This document shows, piece by piece, positions 56,692 through 64,000 of a stretch of DNA of 64,000 nt. A program made the translations under genes and the position numbers. The notes under the pieces were generated by a model. The model worked only from the letters and a program-made list of their open reading frames with translations. It was not told the DNA's origin and made no database searches. Location of the stretch: assembly GCA_960531495.1 (NCBI GenBank), contig OY482852.1, positions 11,643,396 through 11,707,395 of the forward strand, given 5' to 3'. The stretch comes from Zeus faber. Taxonomy: Eukaryota > Chordata > Actinopteri > Zeiformes > Zeidae. The number at the start of each line of letters is the position of its first letter. Positions within the stretch are counted from its first letter, which is position 1.

Positions 56692-59600
56692 TTAGTGACA
56701 GCCCTCCTGCTTGGTTTCCACCAACACCCTTCCCACGATGCTAAACTCCAGCGCTCTCCAGTTCAGCACGTTCCCCGGAGTGAAGTTGAGGTCGTCGGCG
56801 TAGCGCTGGATCTCGCAGGGCGACAGCACGTGGTCCCACATGTGGACCTCAGACATCATGCCCACGAAGGACTGCTTGGTGTCAAATCTGCCGCCGTGGG
56901 CATCCTGCTCCTGGAACAATCAATTTCGGCAGAGGATAATATATGATGACAATTGTGGTGAACTGTATTCCTCATGCTTTCATTCTGAAAGGAGAGAAGA
57001 ATATTTCATCGCTTATGTGAATTATATACTGTGTATTGATAACACGGCTCAGTGGGATGTTCACTTCTGATTGGTCGATAGCGCTAATCAGCTTTCAGTT
57101 GTTTCTGAATAATGACCGCTGTCTGTTAATAATGACTGTTGCCACAGGCAACCTCTTCTCTGACTGGATTCATGTTGCTCGTTTCACACAGCATTAATTG
57201 GAATGTTGCTGACTATTTTCTAAGCAGGACCTCTTCAACTAGGCACACTTACTGTATAAAATAATTTTAAATCAATATTCTGTGTCAATGTATTATTTTC
57301 TTTAGTAAGTAGCCATGTAATAAGAGGCATAATAGATACCTAAAAAACACATACATAGACACCTGAAAAAATATAATCCAGAGTATTGAGATGAGAAACA
57401 GTGAGCAATACCTGTCCTAAGATTATTGACGTTGCTCCTCTGAGGTTTGAGCCAAACCTGAGGAACTTCCTGGAACTGCCCCGTCCGTCCAGCCACAGCT
57501 GCCCCAGTCCGGTCTTGGAGTCCCAGGTGGCACAGAGCGAATGCCACGTGTTCAGCTTGTAATCCTGTCCATAAAACTTTGCTGGAATGTTTTTGGCAGC
57601 CAGCTCGATCTCACCCGGCGCGGCATTCTTGAAAATCAGGAAGCTGTTGGCAGCAGAGGGCGTGGACAAAGAGAACAGGCTGTGTGCTCGGCTGAGATCT
57701 GTGAAGGACCTGGAAAAAGAAAACACACAAAATTTAATTCTATTGCATCCTTCCTTTTACTGGATATGACACAATGCCAGTGCCATGAGCTGTCAGTGTC
57801 GATAGGCAGAAAAAATGAAATTATATATATAATTGACATAGCAGCATAGGCATGGGAAGGGGGTGCTGAGGGTGTTGCAGGACAGCAGCACCCGTCATTT
57901 CTGGATGCTCCTTGAGCTTCCTGCTTGCATCTGGAGCGCTGTGTGGAGCGCCAGGCGTGTCTGACAACTTCACTGGCAGTTGCGTCACAGGGCACCTGCG
58001 CAGTCCGTTCAACATCTACATGGAAAGGCATCGGGCTACACTGCCTTTTTGGATAAATGTACATTAGGAATGGAGACTTCATATAATTTCTTACGTATGT
58101 GCTTGGTGGATTGCAGCATGTCCACGCTGAACGCGCTTTGCCGCTGGATGTATGACTGTATGAATTGTGAGTGGTTGGACAATGATGCTGCATAACTTCA
58201 AGATACATTTTAATAAATTTATATTCAATTAAATAAATACATTTTATATTTGTTGGTGTGGCGGACCAAGGGCCGTGGTCAAGTCGCGGCTGCAGACAGC
58301 AGCATGGCTTCCTTTCCCGCGGCCGCCCAGCTGCCTCGAATCGGCCGAATCAACACCCCGGCGGTGCTGATTGGTCAGACTGAGAGCAGGGAGCTTTGTC
58401 AATGTTTGTCTGTCTGGCAGAGGGGGATCGGCACACAGGGCTCGCCAGCCGACCAGGAGCCACATCAGAACGTCATCCCTCCTCACCCGAAACCATTATT
58501 GAATATTATTTATCTTTTTAGCCAGCCAGCCTTTCTGTTCAATTTTACAATAAAAAACCTTTGCCATGTTGACAAACCACTGCCAGAAAGACTCCATCTC
58601 CCTCTCTAAACCCCTACCAATGGGCAGAGACAACCATATTTGGGGTTTTTTTTGTTTTGATACCGATACCGATGTCTTTATATTTTTTCTGCCTACCTAG
58701 ACTGAGAGGTCACAGCACATTACTGCTTTTGGTTACTGACAGGGAGTGGATGTTGTTTGTAACGTGTGCACAAATGGACAGTCCTCGCTTTTTTTCGTCT
58801 TTAGAAGTTCACATGTAAGCACAGGCATTGATGCTACCATGCCTGTGCTGTATATTTGACAGCACCCGCCAAAGAAAATAAGTTCCCATGTGCATGTGCT
58901 AATCAAATATTATTATGCCGTGTAGATAAAATGTTCTTCTTCTCATCACCGGGTAGGAAATAGGTAGTGGGAGGACACCCTGACCACACGTCACTGCATA
59001 ATGCATTCCATTTACCTGAGACAGACGGATACAGCCTGGAAGTCACTTCTGTTTGTAATCAGCCTCACGCGAGCTTTGTTTGTCTCTTGTGGGAAGCTGA
59101 ACAATTTACCCGAGAGATCTGGAAAGACAAAACGACAAGTCAACCAGAGTGAGCAAAGTCGAATAATGCTGTGCAATTTTAGAGGGAAATGCCAATAATT
59201 GTATTGCTACAAAAAACATGCTGTGCTGACATTGTTGTGGCTCTGCTTGCTACGATATTTGATCCAACCAAGCTGCTCACACTTGGAGAAACCAGCTGAT
59301 ATAATTTTCATTCAAAACTCCAGCTGATAATGAAACCATTCCTCTCCAAAAGCACGGTGTGAAATATATATTGATCCTGCAACAAACCTACAATGGATTA
59401 AAAAACAGATTTGTCAATCATAACCATTATCAGCTCTTTCTTTTTAGAGGTTTGAAAAAATTGCCTCGAGGATACTTTTAGGCTTTTTTTGTAAAAAACA
59501 AAAAAAACAAAAAGATGAAATACCTTTTGGTTATTTTTTCATTTTGTTTAGATATAACCTGTAAAGACTGACTAATAACTAATTCCATTTTGGAAAAGAA

Positions 59601-60125
59601 GAATTTCCTTTTTTTTTTGTTTTTTGTAAGTACAGTGGTCGCAGCAAGCGGAGAGTTTGTCAATAGTCGAGTGTTATAAATACAGTTATAAATGGTGAGA
59701 CGGCCTAGTTGAAAAATAGAAAACCTATCATTTAAGCAGTAATATGGGCAGTAAAATACTTTAATCTACAGCTTTTACATATTTGTTATATATTCATATA
59801 TTTATAAAATATTATATTTATTTTATAATTAACTTTTCAAATAATTTACGGTAATTCTAAATCGAATTGATAGAACATTACATTATAAAGATTACAGTAA
59901 GCATTGTACATATTGAATAAAACAATTCACATTATGTTGCTTTTGAATTTAAAGAAAAACATGAGTAATTGTTTGTATTTTATTTAAAAAAATGTACATA
60001 TTTGAGTTATTTTCATAAGTCCTGTAGGTGAAATAATTTTTCCAGTTCAATAAAAAGCAACACAGCTTACCTTGAGGCACAGCAGCACATCCTGACAGCA
60101 GCAGCAGCAGAAGTGTGAAGCTCAT
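56692..60125 (-). CDS. crp: Short pentraxin C (CRP/SAP-like), four coding exons
   Basis: Exons in order: 60125-60071, 59118-59016, 57709-57412 and 56910-56692, giving 224 residues. The first three exons have the same lengths and phases as in A and B. The last is 12 bp shorter because the stop follows GCH directly, removing the four-residue SLNL tail. Signal peptide MSFTLLLLLLSGCAAVPQ. The core has VSVCLR, HSLCATWDS, LWLDGRGSS, EQDAHGGRFDTKQ (Asp at the calcium-ligand position), MWDHVLSP and VLNWRALEF. Exon 3 is very close to A's, so A and C appear more recently related there than either is to B. Intron 2 holds a solo LTR and the shared repeat block. The upstream flank carries a Tc1 insertion. 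Confidence 0.92.
57838..58200. repeat. Unclassified repeat block in pentraxin C intron 2
   Basis: Closely matches 38757-39110 plus 39655-39735 in gene A but lacks the middle module present in A and B. Confidence 0.55.
58257..58606 (+). mobile_element. Solo LTR of a Gypsy-type element
   Basis: Starts TGTGGCGGACCAAGGGCC and ends CTGCCAGAAAGACTCCATCT then CCCTCTC. These are the outer motifs of the Gypsy LTRs at 12607 and 15221 (TGTGGCGGACGAGGGGGC ... CTGCCAGAAAGACTCCGTCT). A polyadenylation-like CAATAAAAAA lies about 60 bp before the end. No internal retrotransposon sequence follows on either side. The 119-codon open frame over it is not a gene. Confidence 0.65.
58925..59345. repeat. Intron sequence around pentraxin C exon 2, duplicated from pentraxin A
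   Basis: Closely matches 41635-42030 on both sides of exon 2, including the non-coding parts (CCCTGACCACACGTCACTGC, ACCAAGCTGCTCACACTTGG). It shows that A and C are copies of one genomic unit, not retrocopies. Confidence 0.75.
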
Positions 60126-60269
60126 TTTCTGCAAATAAAATAGACAATAATATTATATGTTCCTTAAATGCTTGAAGTATCAGATAAAAGTAATAACTGG
60201 AGAGATTAAAACAAAGGTAATTAGCAGAGAATTGAGCTATAAGTCGCCTTTGTTTTATTTATTTTCTAC

Positions 60270-60357
60270 CTTAACCTGTAGTTGATCTGAATTTCACTAC
60301 GTTGTGATTCCTAATTCCTCCTCCTGTTGCTGTCTGGCTGTTTCAGTTTGTTTTATA
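60270..60357 (-). promoter_or_regulatory. Pentraxin C core promoter, altered leader donor
   Basis: TATAAAACA box at 60357-60349, one base different from A and B. The leader-exon end reads CTACAG/GTTAAG on the minus strand where A has TACAAG/GTAAGA, so the donor is weaker or shifted. Confidence 0.55.
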
Positions 60358-60467
60358 CCTTTGAAAGAGGGAAGTAACGCAGCAGATTCCACACCCTGAC
60401 GATCATTGCTGGTATTTCAGATCGGTAGAGCAAGACATTCCACTGTATATATGTATGAACGCATGCA

Positions 60468-62068
60468 CAGTGGGGCAAAAAAGTATTTAGTCAGCCACCA
60501 ATTGTGCAAGTTCTCCCACTTAAGAAGATGAGAGAGGCCTGTTATTTTCATCATAGGTAAACCTCAACTATGAGAGACAAAATGAAAAAAAAAAATCCAG
60601 AAAATCACATTGTCTGATTTTTAAAGAATTTATTTGCAAATTATGGTGGAAAATAAGTATTTGGTCAATAACAAAAGTTTATCTCAATACTTTGTTATAT
60701 ACCCTTTGCAATGACAGAGGTCAAACGTTTTCTGCAAGTCTTCACAAGGTTTTCACACACTGTTGCTGGTATTTTGGCCCATTCCTCCATGCAGATCTCC
60801 TCTAGAGCAGTGATGTTTTGGGGCTGTCGCTCGGCAACACGGACCTTCAACTCCCTCCAAAGATTTTCTATGGGGTTAAGATCTGGAGACTGGCTAGGCC
60901 ACTCCAGGACCTTGAAATGCTTCTTACGAAGCCACTCCTTCTTTGCCCGGGTGGTGTGTTTGGGATCATTGTCATGGTGAAAGACCCAGCCACATTTCAT
61001 CTTCAATGCCCTTGCAGATGGAAGGAGGCTTTCACTCACAATCTGACGATACATGGCCCCATTCATTCTTTCCTTTACAAGGATCAGTTGTCCTGGTCCC
61101 TTTGCAGAAAAACAGCCCCAAAGCATGATGTTTCCACCCCCATGCTTCACAGTAGGTATGGTGTTCTTTGGATGCAACTCAGCTTTCTTTCTCCTCCAAA
61201 CACGACAAGTTGAGTTTTTACCAAAAAGTTCTATTTTGGTTTCATCTGACCATATGACATTCTCCCAATCCTCTTCTGGATCCTCCAAATACTCTCTAGC
61301 AAACTTCAGACGGGCCTGGACATGTACTGGCTTAAGCAGGGGGACACGTCTGGCACTGCAGGATTTGAGTCCCTGGCGGCGTAGTGTGTTGCCGATGGTA
61401 GCCTTTGTTACTTTGGTCCCAGCTCTCTACAGGTCATTCACTAGGTCCCCCCGTGTGGTTCTGGGATGTTTGCTCACCGTTCTTGTGATCATTTTGACCC
61501 CACGGGGTGAGATCTTGCGTGGAGCCCCAGATCGAGGGAGATTATCAGTGGTCTTGTATGTCTTCCATTTTCTAATAATTGCTCCCACAGTTGATTTCTT
61601 CACAACAAGCTGCTTACCTATTGCAGATTCAGTCTTCCCAGCCTGGTGCAGGTCTACAATTTTGTTTCTGGTGTCCTTTGACAGCTCTTTGGTCTTGGCC
61701 ATAGTGGAGTTTGGAGAGTGACTGTTTGAGGTTGTGGACAGGTGTCTGTTATACTGATAACGAGTTCAAACAGGTGCCATTAATACAGGTAACGAGTGGA
61801 GGACAGAGGAGCCTCTTAAAGAAAAAGTTACAGGTCTGTGAAAGCCAGAAATCTTGCTTGTTTGTAGGTGACCAAATACTTATTTTACCGAGGAATTTAC
61901 CAATTAATTCATTAAAAATCCTACAATGTGATTTCCTGGATTCTTTCCCCCCAATCTGTCTCTCATAGTCGAAGTGTACCTATGATGAAAATTACAGGCC
62001 TCTCTCATCTTTTTCAGTGGGAGAACTTGCACAATTGGTGGCTGACTAAATACTTTTTTGCCCCACTG
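60468..62068 (-). mobile_element. Tc1-like DNA transposon, nearly complete
   Basis: Terminal inverted repeats: CAGTGGGGCAAAAAAGTATT on the left (60468 on) and its reverse complement ending CCCCACTG on the right (62068), followed by TA. The repeated inner parts (GTCAGCCACCAATTGTGCAAG) also match. A transposase gene occupies the minus strand with one stop codon. Target-site TA is present on the right but reads CA on the left. It inserted in the 5' flank of pentraxin C about 110 bp upstream of its TATA box. Confidence 0.9.
60695..61702 (-). pseudogene. Tc1 transposase with a single in-frame stop
   Basis: Cut-and-paste transposase of the Tc1/mariner DD34E class. From Met at 61702, a helix-turn-helix DNA-binding part ([20 protein letters not shown]) is followed by a second one and the catalytic domain with [19 protein letters not shown] and DLNPIENLW, which supply the D, D and E residues. 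The frame is open over 336 codons except for one TAG at 61429-61427 (codon 92), where a CAG glutamine codon would fit the family. That is a single C-to-T change. The copy is therefore young but non-autonomous. Confidence 0.88.
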
Positions 62069-63477
62069 TATATGTATGTGACAAATAAACCTCTCATCTT
62101 GAATCTTGAATAATATGTTCTGTACAAAACCACTTAGGGGGACAGTGGCACTTTGTAAATGTACACTGATATCTGCAGGTACTGAGCAACGTCTCCCGAG
62201 GTGCAATGCACTCGCACATATAAGTTATGGTTTACGAACACTTTTTGAAAAATTACAAAAATAAAAAAGTAGAAAATAGCACAGCGGTGGGGAAAATAAT
62301 CACAGAGGTCCTTGAATGTCAGAAAAATGCAGAAAAGAGAAATCTTAAAATGATGGAGAACAATAATTTAGCATTTACTAGTGATGAGGTACATTTATCG
62401 CAACTACCAGTATGTGCCTTAACATTTCTTTATATCGTGTTTATTTCAGTACAGACTGGATGATTTGAACGTGCAAAATGGGAGCGCGTCATTCAAAACC
62501 ATCACGGGTGGAAGGGATTCCAGCTTGTCTAAAGGAAATACGAATGGATACCTCTTGAGAAAAGAATGTTGGAGAAACAAAAGAAAATAAGAAAGAAACA
62601 TAATTCAAAATATCAAGAGATATAAACACAAAAAGTAGTCAAAGAACAATCAGATCCGTTCAGACGACAAGAAACCCAAAGTGAGTGAACGTCTTTCGCT
62701 TAATCCTGAGCTACTGTACATTTTTTAACTGAATTAAAATAAATCAAACGTTCATATGTTTCCGTATGACGCTTTTGACAATACTTGACTGGTATTTGGT
62801 GTTTTACCAGCACAGTGACACACTAATCATTCACCACTGACAGCTCATACTATTTATATTTACAGTTCCTGGTTCCTTCTTCTGCGTTCATTGAGCTGTT
62901 GTGTGCTAAATCATTTCTTAAGAATTTAAGTTGTTTATTTCCTCACTTACTATTCCGCCTTTGTGCATAAATCCCCTCACCCTCATCTCACGTTTGATAT
63001 TATTCTTTAACATACTCTGTAAATTGCTATGAATTTCTTGTGACTATACAATTTTTTTCAGTCAATGTATATCATCATTATGTTTTACAGTGTACTTACT
63101 TATCTGATCTGATATGTTTATAGACATAATTGTAAATGATCAGATTACATTATATCTTATCATGTTGTATTCCTTCCTGTTAAGCCTTCATTGTTTGTTT
63201 TCTTTTTTCCTGCTATGGGTGTGCATAAAATAATGATAAAGGTTATTTTCATAGCTCCCTTGCATTCCTTGAGTGTATAGGTTAGTTACATTAGTTAGTA
63301 TGAAGTTTAGTGTAAAACAGTGTTTAATTTAAGAGTGCTCTCTTATGTATAGTTGCATTCAACTTGTGATAGTATTGTAAAAAAAACAACTATAATAACC
63401 TGACTTTAGACACTGTAGTAAGTCTCTAGACATGTACATATTTATATTTATACCCGCAAAAAGTACTAGCAACCATA
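62069..63477. other. 5' flank of pentraxin C beyond the Tc1 insertion
   Basis: Continues the homology to the flanks of A and B (TGATATCTGCAGGTACTGAG, GGGGACAGTGGCACTTTGTA). No exon seen. Homology becomes patchy after about 62460. Confidence 0.55.
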
Positions 63478-63603
63478 CTGCCAATTAGACTTAACAGTTT
63501 GGCAAATTCAATCTCGGACTGGATGATAAACACATTGGGTCCAAACTAAATGGGTTTAGTGATAGCTCTCTTGCTTGTTTACCACCAACTTCCTGCGATG
63601 ACT
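63478..63603 (-). pseudogene. Relic of a fourth pentraxin gene (end of last exon)
   Basis: Plus-strand TTTGGCAAATTCAATCTCGG followed by a TTTAGTGATAGCTCTCTTGC-type segment matches the region around the stop codon and last codons of pentraxin C (56632-56740), with deletions. Homology ends near 63603. The rest of the gene is absent from the window. Confidence 0.65.
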
Positions 63604-63761
63604 TGGCCAAGCAAACAGATTCAGATTCTGATTACAGTAGACTGTAATGTTGGAGCTGTGGGGGAAAGAGTTGAAAATGACTTTCTCCCCTTTCCGTCCG
63701 TCCCCTCCTCATCAGTAAAAGCACACTGCACACAGGCACAATAGTCATACATAGGCCCACG

Positions 63762-64000
63762 ATGAGCGTAACCTCCAGTTGCTACAGTATCTGGTGCTGT
63801 GGGGAGGGAGGGAGAGCGCCGGTGGCCGCCTCCACCGACGTGTCGGGATCCATTGGTGACGAAGCCGAAAGCCCGGTGCGCAGAGTGAGGCTTTCCTGGA
63901 GGACGGCGGCGGGAGCAGCCGGAGGGATGAGCCCAGGAGAGGGAGCAGACGGAGAAGCCGAGACAGGAGGAGGAGGCCCCCTCAACGACACAGCTGGGGG
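63762..64000 (+). CDS. Possible first coding exon of an unrecognised gene, cut by the window end
   Basis: From ATG at 63762 the plus-strand frame stays open for 79 codons to the end of the window. It begins MSVTSSCYSIWCCGEGG, with a Cys-rich start that could be lipid-modified, then a Ser/Asp/Glu region (STDVSGSIGDEAESPVRRV) and a Gly/Ala/Glu-rich low-complexity tail. I do not recognise the family. The G+C content jumps sharply here, as at a fish promoter or first exon. A chance frame in GC-rich DNA is the alternative, and a minus-strand frame also exists. Confidence 0.3.
   Translation, partial: MSVTSSCYSIWCCGEGGRAPVAASTDVSGSIGDEAESPVRRVRLSWRTAAGAAGGMSPGEGADGEAETGGGGPLNDTAG

Noticed and set aside
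58250..58609. Plus-strand 119-codon frame in pentraxin C intron 2
   Set aside because: It coincides exactly with the solo LTR and has no protein-domain signal.
60711..61721. Plus-strand frames up to 222 codons over the Tc1 element
   Set aside because: They are antisense shadows of the transposase gene on the minus strand.

Overview
This is a piece of a ray-finned (teleost) fish genome. Genes are split by canonical GT-AG introns, the non-coding DNA is full of very long (TG/CA)n microsatellites, and the mobile elements are typical of fish: Tc1-like, hAT, Harbinger-like MITEs, Ty3/Gypsy, an L1-type LINE and tRNA-derived SINEs. There are no operons, rRNA or tRNA genes, or CRISPR arrays. Most open frames in the window are by-products of microsatellites or transposons.

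Layout. 1-26.2 kb is gene-poor. It holds a foldback element (0.3-1.4 kb), an interstitial telomeric repeat (4.2 kb), two CpG-rich patches (4.6-5.0 and 6.0-6.3 kb), many microsatellites, a broken Ty3/Gypsy element with two recognisable LTRs (12.6-15.6 kb), and a Harbinger-like MITE beside a perfect 26-bp palindrome (21.1-21.65 kb). 26.2-32.6 kb (+) holds a complete steap4 metalloreductase gene: nine coding exons, 482 residues in my model. 32.6-37.5 kb is intergenic, with a deleted Tc1-like relic and a SINE.

37.5-63.6 kb (all -) is a tandem array of short pentraxin (CRP/SAP-like) genes. Three copies look intact: A 42749-37568, B 55069-51875 and C 60125-56692. Each has four coding exons with identical intron phases, plus a probable leader exon and a TATA box. 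Two scraps of further copies lie near 44.37 and 63.56 kb, so the array was once larger. Between and inside the genes lie a decayed L1 LINE, a decayed hAT/ZBED-like transposase, a solo LTR, a nearly intact Tc1 element, SINEs and MITEs. Some of these insertions are present in one copy and absent from the homologous place in another, which orders events. The last 240 bp contain an open, GC-rich frame that may be the first exon of another gene running off the window.

How the genes relate. STEAP4 is a membrane ferric/cupric reductase tied to metal handling in inflammation, and short pentraxins are secreted calcium-dependent pattern-recognition proteins. Both belong to inflammation biology, but nothing in the sequence shows that they are co-regulated. 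The most informative observations are the extra introns in steap4, the loss of calcium-ligand residues in the pentraxins (especially copy A), and the insertion history of the array. I did not find a convincing wholly new system. The best candidates for something undescribed are the 166-codon unrecognised frame nested in intron 2 of pentraxin A, and an unclassified repeat block found in introns of all three pentraxin genes.
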